Shown here piece after piece: positions 1 to 9,123 of a DNA stretch of 64,000 nucleotides. Location: contig NC_018227.2 of NCBI RefSeq assembly GCF_000304355.2, forward strand, positions 1,364,001-1,428,000, read 5' to 3'. Positions within the stretch are counted from its first letter, which is position 1. Each line of letters opens with the position of its first letter. Source of the DNA: Methanoculleus bourgensis MS2. Its GTDB lineage: Archaea > Halobacteriota > Methanomicrobia > Methanomicrobiales > Methanoculleaceae. Below the pieces are notes generated by a model. It ran no database searches, was not told the DNA's origin, and was given only the letters and a program-made list of their open reading frames with translations. Made by a program: the position numbers and the translations under genes.

Positions 1-282
1 CTCCACTCAGAGGTCCCCACCGGCTGGATCGAGATCAACCCCGAGGACGCAAAGGCGCTCGGTATTAAGAACAAGGAGATCGTCCGTGCGACCTCCCGGC
101 GTGGCACGGTGAACGTCCCCGCGAAGGTGACCCCCGACATCATGAAGGGTGTCATGTTCATGCCGTTCCACTTCGCCGAGTGCGCGGCAAATATACTGAC
201 TCACAACGCACTCGACCCGATCGCGAAGATCCCGGAGTTCAAGGCCTGTTCTGTGAAAGTTGAGAAGATTACGGAGGCCTGA
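1..282 (+). CDS. fdhA: Formate dehydrogenase alpha subunit, C-terminal end (partial, upstream copy)
   Basis: This is the last 93 codons of a molybdopterin oxidoreductase that starts before the window. The segment is the C-terminal molybdopterin-dinucleotide-binding domain and ends in LTHNALDPIAKIPEFKAC. It closely matches the end of the complete fdhA at 1666-3732 at both DNA and protein level. The TGA stop is followed after two bases by the ATG of fdhB, exactly as at the second fdhA/fdhB junction. It is therefore the first of two tandem fdhAB pairs. Whether the active site carries Cys or Sec cannot be seen here. Confidence 0.95.
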   Translation, partial: LHSEVPTGWIEINPEDAKALGIKNKEIVRATSRRGTVNVPAKVTPDIMKGVMFMPFHFAECAANILTHNALDPIAKIPEFKACSVKVEKITEA

Positions 283-284
283 AA

Positions 285-1436
285 ATGGCAGCAAAAGGCG
301 ATATGTTCTACGTATGGGCGGCAGATGCCGACGTGCTAAAGAAAGGAGAGTGTGGAGGCGCGATCACCGCCCTGCAACAGTACGCCCTTAAGTCCGGCAT
401 GGTGGACGCTGTCCTTGCCGTCAGGAAGGGGCAGGACATCTACGACGCTGTGCCTGTGTTCATCACCAACCCCGACGAGGTCGCCGAGACGGCCGGATCG
501 CTTCACTGTGGGACACTCCTGCTCTCGAAGCTGGTCAAGCAGTATCTGGACAGCAACAAGACCGCACGGCTCGGCGTCACAGTCAAAGGCTGCGACACGA
601 TGGGTCTTATTGAGCTTGCGAAGCGGAATGCGGTCGATATGGATCGCCTCCTCCTGCTTGGTGTGAACTGTGGCGGCTCGGTCAGTCCGGTCCTGGCCCG
701 AAAGATGATCGCCGAGAAGTTCGAGGTCGACCCTGATGTGGTCCACAAAGAGGAGATCGACAAGGGTCAGTTCATCATCGAGTACGAAGGCGGCCACAAG
801 GGCATCTCGATTGACGACCTCGAGGACTGGGGCTACGGGCGCCGGTCGAACTGCCGCCGGTGCCTCTACAAGGTTCCGCGCCAGGCCGACCTCGCCTGCG
901 GAAACTGGGGTGTCATCGGCGATAAGGCCGGGAAGGCCACGTTCGTCGAGGTCTGCTCCGAGAAGGGCGCAAACCTGCTTGATGCCGCCGCGAAGGCCGG
1001 AGCTGTCGCCACGGGGCCCGCGAACCCGAAGGGGATCGAGATCCGCGGTAAGGTCGAGAACGCGATGCTGAAGCTCGGCAACAAGTGGCGGAAGAAAAAC
1101 TTCGAAGCGCTCGCATCCGACCTCTGGGGCACCATCGCCAGCGAGACGGGCCGGTGCATCAAGTGCTACTCTTGCATCGAGAACTGTCCGGTCTGCTTCC
1201 CGGTTGCAGAGGGGCTCAGAGGGGACTCAAGGATGGTCACCTCAGGAGAGGTTCCGCCAAATCCGATGTTCCACCTGAGAAGGTTTGCACACATCTCCGA
1301 CTCCTGCATCAACTGCGGCCAGTGCGAAGAGCTCTGCCCGATGGAGATCCCGCTTGCGCTCTTCTCCCATGCCATCAGGACCGAGGGTGACAGTGTATTC
1401 GAGCCTAAACTCGGGAAGGCACCCTACACCAACTAA
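285..1436 (+). CDS. fdhB: F420-dependent formate dehydrogenase beta subunit (first copy)
   Basis: 383-residue protein of the FrhB/FdhB family. FdhB carries FAD and [4Fe-4S] clusters and passes electrons from formate oxidised by FdhA to coenzyme F420 in the cytoplasm. The FrhB/FdhB core fills the first ~280 residues, including an RRSNCRRC cysteine motif near residue 190. Two ferredoxin-type motifs follow: CIKCYSCIENCP near residue 291 and CINCGQCEELCP near residue 341. It starts two bases after the fdhA stop. Compared with the second copy at 3735-4973, the core is nearly the same but the region around the first cluster differs, and the C-terminus is about 30 residues shorter. A T-rich stretch after the stop (about 1440-1450) could end the transcript. 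Confidence 0.96.
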   Translation: MAAKGDMFYVWAADADVLKKGECGGAITALQQYALKSGMVDAVLAVRKGQDIYDAVPVFITNPDEVAETAGSLHCGTLLLSKLVKQYLDSNKTARLGVTVKGCDTMGLIELAKRNAVDMDRLLLLGVNCGGSVSPVLARKMIAEKFEVDPDVVHKEEIDKGQFIIEYEGGHKGISIDDLEDWGYGRRSNCRRCLYKVPRQADLACGNWGVIGDKAGKATFVEVCSEKGANLLDAAAKAGAVATGPANPKGIEIRGKVENAMLKLGNKWRKKNFEALASDLWGTIASETGRCIKCYSCIENCPVCFPVAEGLRGDSRMVTSGEVPPNPMFHLRRFAHISDSCINCGQCEELCPMEIPLALFSHAIRTEGDSVFEPKLGKAPYTN

Positions 1437-1665
1437 CCCATTTTTTCTTTGTACTTTAACCTATCCAAAGCATTTTCAGGGGCGCATCAACATACACACT
1501 CCATTTATGCGTCTGAATACATATTCGACCAACCATTCCCTGTATTGTGTTGGCCTCCTGAGACGCAGGGCACTATAACCCACACTTATTCACTAAAAAG
1601 GCGGATGTTAATCACTACCATTAAATATTCCCTACTTAGAATTTATATATATCCGAGGTTTTACC
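1437..1665 (+). promoter_or_regulatory. AT-rich promoter region of the second fdhAB unit
   Basis: The 229 bp between fdhB and the second fdhA are AT-rich, unlike the flanking genes. They open with a T-rich tract (about 1440-1449), a plausible archaeal terminator for the first unit. Two TATA-like boxes lie near the 3' end: TTAAATATT at 1621-1629 and TTTATATAT at 1642-1650. The first is the right distance for a start site around 1645-1655. A GAGGT ribosome-binding motif at 1655-1659 precedes the ATG at 1666. The second fdhAB pair can therefore be transcribed on its own. Confidence 0.6.
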
Positions 1666-3732
1666 ATGGAACTCAAGTATGTACAGACAACATGCCCGTA
1701 CTGTGGTACGGGATGCAGCTTCAACCTCGTGGTGAAGGATGGAAAGGTTGTCGGCACACAACCATACACCCGCTCACCTGTCAACGAGGGTAGGGTATGC
1801 CCCAAGGGTACCTATGCTCATGAGTTCGTAAACAGCCCGGATCGTCTCACAAAACCGCTGATCAAGAAAGACGGCAAGTTTGTTGAGGCGACCTGGGACG
1901 AGGCCTACGACCTGATCGCTCAAAAGTTCAAGTCGTACAAGCCCGACGAGTTCGCTGCGCTCGCATCGGCCAGAGTCTCCAATGAGGAGAACTACCTGCT
2001 GATGAAGTTCACCCGCGGCGTCATGAAGTCACGGCACATCGACCACTGCGCCCGGCTCTGCCATGCATCCACCGTCGCGGGGCTTGCCGCATCGTTCGGG
2101 TCCGGTGCGATGACCAACTCGATTCTCGACATCGCCGAGTCGAAGTGCGTCTTCATCATCGGGTCCAACACCTTCGAGCAGCACCCGCTGATCGGCCGCA
2201 AGGCCATGCAGGCAAAGCTGAACGGCGGGAAACTCATCGTATTTGACCCGCGCTACACGCCGACCGCCAAGCAGGCGGACCTCTACGCGTCCTTCTACTC
2301 CGGCACCGACGTGGCCATCCTGAACTGCCTGATGGGAGAGATCATCAGGAACGGATGGGAGGACAAGGAATGGGTTTCGACCCGTGCAAAGGGATACGAG
2401 GAACTCAAAGCGGTCGTGCTCAAGGATGATTACCTCCCCGAGAACGTCTCGAAGATCTCCGGCATCCCGGCCGAGCAGCTCAAGACTGCAGCCGAATGGA
2501 TCGGTACCGCCGAATCCTGCGCACTCCTCTACTCGATGGGAATCACCCAGCACACCGTGGGTGTTGACAACGTCAAGTCGACCGCAAACCTTCAGATGCT
2601 GACCGGAAACATCGGTAGGCGCGGCGGCGGCGTGAACGCACTCCGCGGCCAGAACAACGTGCAGGGCGCCTGTGATATGGGAGCCCTCCCGGTTGTCTTC
2701 ACCGGTTACCAGAAGGTCACCGACCCGGCCACCCACAAGAAGTTCGCTGACGCCTGGGGCTTCCCCGACGGCATCTGCGAGCCGAAGAACGGCTACGAGG
2801 TCACCGTCATGATGGACGTCCTGACTGACAACCCCGGCGAACTCAAGTGCATGTACATCATGGGCGAGAACCCGATGCTCTCCGACCCGGACCTCAACCA
2901 TGTCAGGGAGGCCATTGGGAACCTGGAGTTCCTGGTCGTGCAGGATATCTTCCTGACTGAGACCGCTGAGATGGCCGACGTCGTCCTGCCTGCCGCCTGC
3001 TATGCGGAACGGGGCGGCACCCAGACCAGCACCGAGCGGCGTGTTCAGATGTGGCGCAAAGCCCAGGATCCACCCGGCGAAGCGAAGGAGGACTGGCAGA
3101 TCATCAGTGAACTCGCCGCAAAGATGGGTTACGCCAAGCAGTTCCCCTACCAGGACATCGAGGAGATCTTCAACGAGATCGCCGCAGTCACCCCGTCCTA
3201 CCACGGCATGAACTACGAGCGGCTCAACAAGCCCGAAGGGCTCCACTGGCCCTGCCCCACCACAGAGCACCCCGGCACACCTATCCTGCATATCGGCAAG
3301 TGCTCACACCCCGACGGAATGGGCGTGATGCATGCAATCGAATGGAAACCACCTGCAGAGGTGCCCGACGAAGAGTACCCCTATCTCTTCACAACCGGAC
3401 GCTGCATCTGGCACTGGCACACAGGGTCCATGACCCGCCGGTCCGAGACGCTCGATGCCGAGGTCCCCACCGGCTGGATCGAGATCAGCCCTGATGATGC
3501 AAAAGCGCTCGGCGTCCAGAACAAGGAGATGGTCCGTGTGACCTCTCGCCGCGGGTCCATTGAGGTCCCCGCAAAGGTGACTCCCGACATCAAGAACGGT
3601 GTCATGTTCATGCCGTTCCACTTCGTCGAGTGCGCGGCAAATATACTGACCCACAATGCACTCGATCCGATCGCGAAGATCCCGGAGTTCAAGGCATGTG
3701 CTGTAAAGGTTGAGAAGATTACGGAGGCCTGA
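1666..3732 (+). CDS. fdhA: Formate dehydrogenase alpha subunit, molybdopterin-containing
   Basis: 688-residue catalytic subunit that oxidises formate to CO2 with a bis-molybdopterin Mo or W centre and one [4Fe-4S] cluster. The cluster ligands are C10, C13, C17 and C45 in the N-terminal domain. The metal ligand is C132 in DHCARLCH, at the position that is selenocysteine in Sec-type enzymes, so this is a Cys-type FdhA. The rest follows the usual domains III-IV, ending in the dinucleotide-binding domain. It has its own promoter and is followed after two bases by fdhB. The C-terminal ~280 bp are nearly duplicated at the left edge of the window. Full length for the family. Confidence 0.97.
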   Translation: MELKYVQTTCPYCGTGCSFNLVVKDGKVVGTQPYTRSPVNEGRVCPKGTYAHEFVNSPDRLTKPLIKKDGKFVEATWDEAYDLIAQKFKSYKPDEFAALASARVSNEENYLLMKFTRGVMKSRHIDHCARLCHASTVAGLAASFGSGAMTNSILDIAESKCVFIIGSNTFEQHPLIGRKAMQAKLNGGKLIVFDPRYTPTAKQADLYASFYSGTDVAILNCLMGEIIRNGWEDKEWVSTRAKGYEELKAVVLKDDYLPENVSKISGIPAEQLKTAAEWIGTAESCALLYSMGITQHTVGVDNVKSTANLQMLTGNIGRRGGGVNALRGQNNVQGACDMGALPVVFTGYQKVTDPATHKKFADAWGFPDGICEPKNGYEVTVMMDVLTDNPGELKCMYIMGENPMLSDPDLNHVREAIGNLEFLVVQDIFLTETAEMADVVLPAACYAERGGTQTSTERRVQMWRKAQDPPGEAKEDWQIISELAAKMGYAKQFPYQDIEEIFNEIAAVTPSYHGMNYERLNKPEGLHWPCPTTEHPGTPILHIGKCSHPDGMGVMHAIEWKPPAEVPDEEYPYLFTTGRCIWHWHTGSMTRRSETLDAEVPTGWIEISPDDAKALGVQNKEMVRVTSRRGSIEVPAKVTPDIKNGVMFMPFHFVECAANILTHNALDPIAKIPEFKACAVKVEKITEA

Positions 3733-3734
3733 AA

Positions 3735-4973
3735 ATGGTAGCAAAAGGAGACACTGTTTACGCATGGGCATCCGATGCCGCCTGCCAGGAGAGGGGCGAG
3801 TGTGGTGGAGCGGTCACCGCTCTGCTGACGCACGCGCTCAAGACCGGCATGGTGGATGCTGTCCTTGCAGTCAAGAAGGGGCAGGACATCTACGATGCCG
3901 TGCCTGTGCTCATCACCGACCCCGCCGAGATTGCGGAGACGGCAGGATCACTTCACTGCGGGACGCTCCTGCTCTCGAAGCTCTTCAAGACTTATCTGGA
4001 CGGCGCCGCGAATATGCGGATCGCTGTGACGGTGAAGGGCTGCGACGCGATGGGGCTGTATGAGCTTGCGAAGCGCAACCAGATCAACCTGGATAATGTC
4101 CTGATGATCGGCCTCAACTGTGGCGGCTCGGTCAGTCCGGTTCTGGCCCGGAAGATGATCCGCGAGAAGTTCGAGGTCGACCCCGACGATGTCGTCAAGG
4201 AGGAGATCGACAAGGGCCAGTTCATCATCGTGACGAAGGACGGCCAGCACAAGGGCATCTCGATGGACGAGCTCGAGGATGAGGGATACGGCCGTCGGTC
4301 GAACTGCCGCCGGTGCAAGATGAAGATCCCGCGTCAGGCCGATCTCGCCTGTGGGAACTGGGGTGTCATCGGTGACAAGGCCGGCAAGGCCACGTTCATC
4401 GAAGTCTGCTCCGAGAAGGGCGCAAACCTGCTTGATGCCGCCGTGAAGGCCGGAGCCGTCGCTAAGGAGCCCGCGAACCCGAAGGGGATCGAGATCCGCG
4501 GCAAGGTCGAGAACGCGATGCTGAAGCTCGGCGACAAGTGGCGGGCACGCTACTTCGAGGGGCTTGGCGAGGGCAAGGAACGCCTGAAGAAGATCATGGA
4601 CGACACCTCCCGGTGCATCAAGTGTTACGCCTGCATCGAGAACTGCCCGATCTGTTACTGCGTCGAGTGCAGCACGAAGAAGGGCTACCTGGTCGAGCCC
4701 GGTCAGGTTCCGCCGCCGTTCATGTTCCACCTGATCCGTTACGCCCACATATCGGACTCGTGCATCAACTGCGGCCAGTGTGAAGAGCACTGTGCGATGG
4801 ATATCCCGAACTCGCTCTTCATGCACGCGCTGCAGGTCGACCTTCAGGAGATGTTCGGCCACACCCCGGGTGTGGACATGGAACTCCCGGTCCTTGCGCT
4901 TGTTGAAGAGCAGACTGAGCGCAAGCGGCTTTCCGACACCGGCAGCGACCAGATCTTTGACATCTTCAAGTAA
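3735..4973 (+). CDS. fdhB: F420-dependent formate dehydrogenase beta subunit (second copy)
   Basis: 412-residue FrhB/FdhB-family protein, partner of the FdhA just upstream. It holds FAD and [4Fe-4S] clusters and reduces F420. Ferredoxin-type motifs CIKCYACIENCPIC and CINCGQCEEHCAM are present; in the second motif Ala replaces the usual Pro after the fourth Cys. Most of the protein is close to the first FdhB, but it has a different linker (GEGKERLKKIMDD) before the first cluster and a longer C-terminal tail ending in QIFDIFK. The start is fixed by the same TGAAAATGG junction as in the first pair. A T-run follows the stop. Confidence 0.96.
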   Translation: MVAKGDTVYAWASDAACQERGECGGAVTALLTHALKTGMVDAVLAVKKGQDIYDAVPVLITDPAEIAETAGSLHCGTLLLSKLFKTYLDGAANMRIAVTVKGCDAMGLYELAKRNQINLDNVLMIGLNCGGSVSPVLARKMIREKFEVDPDDVVKEEIDKGQFIIVTKDGQHKGISMDELEDEGYGRRSNCRRCKMKIPRQADLACGNWGVIGDKAGKATFIEVCSEKGANLLDAAVKAGAVAKEPANPKGIEIRGKVENAMLKLGDKWRARYFEGLGEGKERLKKIMDDTSRCIKCYACIENCPICYCVECSTKKGYLVEPGQVPPPFMFHLIRYAHISDSCINCGQCEEHCAMDIPNSLFMHALQVDLQEMFGHTPGVDMELPVLALVEEQTERKRLSDTGSDQIFDIFK

Positions 4974-4988
4974 GGAAGAATCTCCCTC

Positions 4989-4995
4989 TTTTTTT
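4989..4995 (+). terminator. Oligo-T terminator after the second fdhAB
   Basis: A run of seven T follows the fdhB stop by 15 bases, the usual form of an archaeal intrinsic terminator. The rest of the gap up to the transposase (about 5000-5378) has no convincing gene. Around 5111-5185 it holds a GC-rich segment resembling the intergenic repeats at 11011-11100 and 53690-53760. Confidence 0.5.
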
Positions 4996-5245
4996 GCACG
5001 TGGCGACACGGCAGCGTAGTTTCTTCAGGCCTGTAGTCCACATGACTCAGAGCATTCTGACGCACATTCGCAAAGAATTGAGCAATATCCTGCGTCAAAA
5101 GCGCTAACATGGCTTTCCACCGGGTGTCGCCTCGCGGGGGAGGGACCGGGAGGGGGTGTCCCCCATAGGCGTTAACTTACCCGCTGGGTGGAATGCATTC
5201 TCGGTGATACCGGCAAGTACCAAGCAATCGGCGAGTTCTCATCTC

Positions 5246-7020
5246 TGCCCCAAGGCAATCCGTTTCCCATGAGATTTCCATGGTCACTATCGTTTTCCGA
5301 TCATCCGCAGTAAGAATCCCCTCTCTCTAAATATCAAAAACCACAAGATCTTTGTACTTTCAGAGAATACGCTTCAATATGCCTCTCGTTGATGGTTTCG
5401 ACGACACCTCGATCCTCTCCATCGGTCATCTCGGCATTGTCGCCGGTGCCTACGACTCCCTGCAGATCGCCGCTGTGATCGACGCTGCTCTCCCCAAAAC
5501 CCGTCACCACCATCTCAGCCACGCCCAGGTGCTCAAGGCCATGGTCCTCAACGGTCTCGGGTTCATCGAACGTCGTCTCTATCTCTTTCCTGATTTCTTT
5601 GATGACATCGCCGTCGAACGCCTCCTCGGCGAGGGCATTACGCGGGACCACCTCAACGACGATGTGCTCGGCCGAACCCTGGACGCGATCGCCGCCTACG
5701 GCCCGACCGAGCTCTTCAACGAGATCGTTGCAGCATGCCTTCTTCCGACCGACTTTGGGGCCCACTGTATCCACATCGACACCACCAACTTCAGCGTCAC
5801 CGGGGCGTATGAGGCTGAGCTCGATGTGGGCGAGATCGAGATCACCTACGGTCATCCGAAGGATGGCCGGTGGGATCTCAAACGGTTTGTCCTCGGGATG
5901 GCCTCGAACCAGTATGGGGTTCCGCTCTTCCTCCAGACGTTCTCCGGCAACGAATCGGACAAAGAAACGATCCTGACCATCATCCAACACCTCAACGAGA
6001 ACCTGAGATCCGATGAAAAGGTCTACCACGTGGCTGATTCAGCCTTCTACACGGCAAAGAACCTGAAAACTCTGGGGCAGCACACGTTCTGGATCAGCCG
6101 GGTCCCGGCCACGATCACGGAAGCGCAGGACCTGGTCCGGACCGAGGATCCGCTTTTGCCGTGCATCGACGACCGCTACAGTTATCAGGAGCATTGCAGC
6201 GAATATGCCGGGATCCGGCAGAAATGGGTTCTGTACCGGTCGGTCCCGATGTATGAGCGGGAGGAGAAGACGTTCGAGAAGAATCTGGCAAAGAACCTGG
6301 ACCGGGCACGAACATCGCTCCGAAAACTCTGTTCCCGGGAGTTTGCCTGTGAACCGGATGCGCGTATGGCAGCCGAGATCTGGCTCAACAAGCATCCGCG
6401 ATACCAGTTCCGGAACCTTGACCTCGCCACGATTACCCGCAAGCAGGAGAAGAAGCGGGGGAGACCGAAGAACGGGGAGCCGGTTCAGGTGTCGTACAAG
6501 ATCACGGCTGAGATCGAGCACAACCCTGCGGTTCTTGCCGAGGAACGGCGGATCCTCGGGAGGTTTGTCCTGGCAACGAACGATCTGGCGTTGTCAGCCG
6601 ACGAACTGCTCGCCAACTACAAGGGGCAGGGGGCGGTGGAACGCGGGTTTCGGTTCCTGAAGGACAAGTCGTTCCGGGTCGCAGAGGTCTTTTTGAAGAA
6701 GCCATCCCGGATCCAGGCGCTGGCGATGGTGATGGTGCTCTGCCTGTTCATCTATGCGCTCACGGAGTTCCGGGTGCGGCGGGAACTGGAGCGAACCGGC
6801 GAGACGGTGACCAGCCAGACGAAGAAACAGACCCAACGGCCGACGTTGAAGTGGGTGTTCTTCCGGTTCCGGAGGGTGCGGGAGTTCGTGGTGGTCGAGG
6901 AGGGAAGGAGGGTGAGACGGGTGGCGAACCTGAATGAGGAGTTGCAAAAGATTCTGCGATTGCTGGGGAGGGAGTACGAAAAATACTATACATGACGGAG
7001 GACATGCGGAATGTGGGGCA
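5246..7020 (+). mobile_element. IS1634-family insertion sequence (boundaries tentative)
   Basis: The element is defined by its transposase at 5379-6995. Candidate ends are TGCCCCA at 5246-5252 and its reverse complement TGGGGCA at 7014-7020, each followed inwards by weakly similar sequence. This gives about 1.78 kb, plausible for the family. No clean target-site duplication was found, so the limits are provisional. The right end lies about 115 bp before porB. Confidence 0.45.
5379..6995 (+). CDS. IS1634-family DDE transposase
   Basis: 538-residue transposase when started at the ATG at 5379; an in-frame TTG at 5352 would add nine residues. The N-terminal region (SHAQVLKAMVLNGLGFIERR) matches the DUF4277-type domain of IS1634 transposases. 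A DDE/RNase-H-like core follows, with IHIDTTNFSV near residue 140, YHVADSAFYT near residue 220 and YKGQGAVERGFRFLKD near residue 420 as likely sites of the acidic residues. The frame is intact and may be active. It lies between fdhB and porB and is not part of either operon. Family assignment is by recognition of motifs and length, not by a search. Confidence 0.85.
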   Translation: MPLVDGFDDTSILSIGHLGIVAGAYDSLQIAAVIDAALPKTRHHHLSHAQVLKAMVLNGLGFIERRLYLFPDFFDDIAVERLLGEGITRDHLNDDVLGRTLDAIAAYGPTELFNEIVAACLLPTDFGAHCIHIDTTNFSVTGAYEAELDVGEIEITYGHPKDGRWDLKRFVLGMASNQYGVPLFLQTFSGNESDKETILTIIQHLNENLRSDEKVYHVADSAFYTAKNLKTLGQHTFWISRVPATITEAQDLVRTEDPLLPCIDDRYSYQEHCSEYAGIRQKWVLYRSVPMYEREEKTFEKNLAKNLDRARTSLRKLCSREFACEPDARMAAEIWLNKHPRYQFRNLDLATITRKQEKKRGRPKNGEPVQVSYKITAEIEHNPAVLAEERRILGRFVLATNDLALSADELLANYKGQGAVERGFRFLKDKSFRVAEVFLKKPSRIQALAMVMVLCLFIYALTEFRVRRELERTGETVTSQTKKQTQRPTLKWVFFRFRRVREFVVVEEGRRVRRVANLNEELQKILRLLGREYEKYYT

Positions 7021-7135
7021 TAGCACCATCTCCACCTCACCAGTTTCCCTGGGAGGCCCCCAGGTGCCCGGGGACAAAACCACAAAACCCTCATTACAAT
7101 TAATGACAAATATAGAGAAGAGGAGTGTAAACAAT

Positions 7136-8017
7136 TTGTCCGCGATTCCGAAGGAGGAGTATCTGTTCAAGTGCACGTCCGCCTGTGCGGGGTGCAGCTC
7201 TTCCCTGTGTCTGCGCTACGTGCTCAAAGCAGCCGGCCCGGATTCTGTCCTGGTCGTGCCTGCCTGCTGCACCAGCGTCCTCCAGGGGATCTACCCCGGC
7301 ACGGCGATGAACGTGCCGGTATATAACATAGCATTTGCCGCAGCCGCCGCCTGCGCCTCAGGTATGAGCAATGCGTTCGCGACGCTCGGAAGGAAGACCA
7401 ACGTCATCGTCTACGCAGGAGATGGAGGGACCGTCGATATCGGTATTCAGGCGCTATCCGGCGCTTTCGAGCGCGGCACCGATTTCCTCTACATATGCTA
7501 CGACAACGAGGCATACGGCAACACCGGCATGCAGCGGTCGGGCTCGACGCCGCTCGGGGCACGCACCACCACGACCCCCGGCGGCAAGCCCACAGCCAAG
7601 AAGGACCTCGACCGTATCGTCGAGGCGCATAACCCCCCCTACATGGCGACCGCCTGCAGCGCCTACCCCCTCGACCTCTACAAGAAGGTGAAGAAGGCGC
7701 TCTCGATTCCGGGGCCGAAGTTCATCCATATCCTTGCACCGTGTCCCCCCGGGTGGCGCTACCCCTCGGAGAAGACCGTCGAGATGGGGAAACTCGCGGT
7801 GAAGACCGGAACATGGGTCCTCTACGAGCGTGAGTTCGGGAAACTCTCCATCAGCGGCCCGTCGAAGGCGGCGATGAGGAAGCCCGCGCCCTTGGAGGAC
7901 TACATCAAGGGTCAGGGCCGGTTTAAGAACATAGATCCTGAGGTTCTCGAAGAGATGCGGCAGCAGGTTGAGCGCAACATCCAGCGCCTCTCCCGCGAGG
8001 AGGCCGGCATATGCTGA
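7136..8017 (+). CDS. porB: Pyruvate:ferredoxin oxidoreductase beta subunit
   Basis: Thiamine-diphosphate-binding subunit of the four-subunit enzyme that interconverts pyruvate and acetyl-CoA + CO2 with ferredoxin. Cluster cysteines lie in CTSACAGCSS near the N-terminus, and the ThDP/Mg motif is VIYAGDGGTVDIG followed by YDNEAYGNTGMQ. Several in-frame starts exist. TTG at 7136 gives 293 residues, the usual length, with a GAGGAG motif ten bases upstream; ATG at 7103 lacks such a site, and 6992 overlaps the transposase. It overlaps porA by seven bases. Gene order B-A-G-D is the reverse of the more familiar G-D-A-B. Confidence 0.92.
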   Translation: MSAIPKEEYLFKCTSACAGCSSSLCLRYVLKAAGPDSVLVVPACCTSVLQGIYPGTAMNVPVYNIAFAAAAACASGMSNAFATLGRKTNVIVYAGDGGTVDIGIQALSGAFERGTDFLYICYDNEAYGNTGMQRSGSTPLGARTTTTPGGKPTAKKDLDRIVEAHNPPYMATACSAYPLDLYKKVKKALSIPGPKFIHILAPCPPGWRYPSEKTVEMGKLAVKTGTWVLYEREFGKLSISGPSKAAMRKPAPLEDYIKGQGRFKNIDPEVLEEMRQQVERNIQRLSREEAGIC

Positions 8018-9123
8018 CGATCGCGACCGGCAACAAGGCAGTGGCGGCCGCGGTGAAGGCCGCAAAACCCGGCGTCATCGCTGCATACCCCATCACCCCC
8101 CAGACCGAGATCGTGGAACAGATCGCCGAGTATGTCAACGCCGGCGACCTCAAAAGTCAGTACATCCCGGTGGAGAGCGAGCACTCGGCCATGGCCGCCT
8201 GTATCGGGGCAAGCGCAGGAGGCGTCCGCACCTTCACGGCGACGAGTTCGCATGGCCTCCTCTACATGCACGAGATGGTCCACTGGGCGGCGGGCGCACG
8301 CCTGCCGATCGTCATGGCAAACGTCAACCGTGCCCTTGGACCCGGGTGGAACACCTGGGCCGAGCACTCCGACGCCTTCTCCCAGCGCGATACCGGCTGG
8401 CTGCAGGTCTTCGTGAGCACGGTCCAGGAAGCCTATGACGCCACCCTGATGGCGTTTAAGATCGCCGAAGACGAGCGGGTCCTCCTCCCGGTGATGGTCA
8501 ACCTGGACGGGTTTGCGCTCAGCCACATCATGCAGTCGCTTGAGACGGTGGAGGTCGGTGACTTCCTGCCCGCCTACCACCTCCCGCACGCCGTCGATAC
8601 GGAGAACCCCTGCGTCTACGGGCCCATGACCGGACCGGACGACTACTTCCGGTTCCGCTGGGATATCGAGCGCTCGATGCGTGACGCGAGAGGCGTGATC
8701 ACGGAGGTCGAACGCGAGTTTGCGGAGCGGTTCGGCCGCTCCTACGGTCCCACCGAGGAATACCGGTGCGAGGACGCCGATGTCGTCGTCATCGCCATGG
8801 GGACGCTCGGGAAAGAGGCGGAGGTGGCGATCGACCTCCTCCGCGACGAGGGGATCAAGGCCGGGTCCATGCGCCTGCGCTGGTTCCGGCCCTTCCCGGA
8901 CCTCGACGTTGCCGGGCGGGAGGTCGTGGTGATCGACCGCGACTACTCCTTCGGCTTCGGCGGCGTGGTTGCAAACGCCGTCCGGGCAAAGACCGGTGTC
9001 GAGCCCTACAGCGTGATCGCCGGTCTCGGCGGCCAGGAGGTCACCTACAACGATATCGTGGAGTTTGTCAGGAACCGGCGTCCTGGTGAAGAGACCTGGT
9101 TTGGGGTGAGCGACCATGTATGA
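8011..9123 (+). CDS. porA: Pyruvate:ferredoxin oxidoreductase alpha subunit
   Basis: 370-residue alpha subunit containing the pyrimidine-binding half of the ThDP site and the CoA/substrate-interacting domains. Diagnostic segments are AAYPITPQTEIVEQI near residue 30, the VESEHSAMAACIGASAGG glutamate region and ANVNRALGPGWNTWAEHSD, typical of PorA rather than of 2-oxoglutarate or branched-chain enzymes. The C-terminal domain has VVVIAMGTLGKEAEVAID. It overlaps porB at its start and porG at its end, so the four subunits are translationally coupled. Confidence 0.95.
   Translation: MLTIATGNKAVAAAVKAAKPGVIAAYPITPQTEIVEQIAEYVNAGDLKSQYIPVESEHSAMAACIGASAGGVRTFTATSSHGLLYMHEMVHWAAGARLPIVMANVNRALGPGWNTWAEHSDAFSQRDTGWLQVFVSTVQEAYDATLMAFKIAEDERVLLPVMVNLDGFALSHIMQSLETVEVGDFLPAYHLPHAVDTENPCVYGPMTGPDDYFRFRWDIERSMRDARGVITEVEREFAERFGRSYGPTEEYRCEDADVVVIAMGTLGKEAEVAIDLLRDEGIKAGSMRLRWFRPFPDLDVAGREVVVIDRDYSFGFGGVVANAVRAKTGVEPYSVIAGLGGQEVTYNDIVEFVRNRRPGEETWFGVSDHV

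Noticed and set aside
2029-3291. 420-residue minus-strand open frame opposite fdhA
   Set aside because: It is the antisense shadow of a clear, full-length fdhA, with repetitive Val/Gly/Asp content and no domain.
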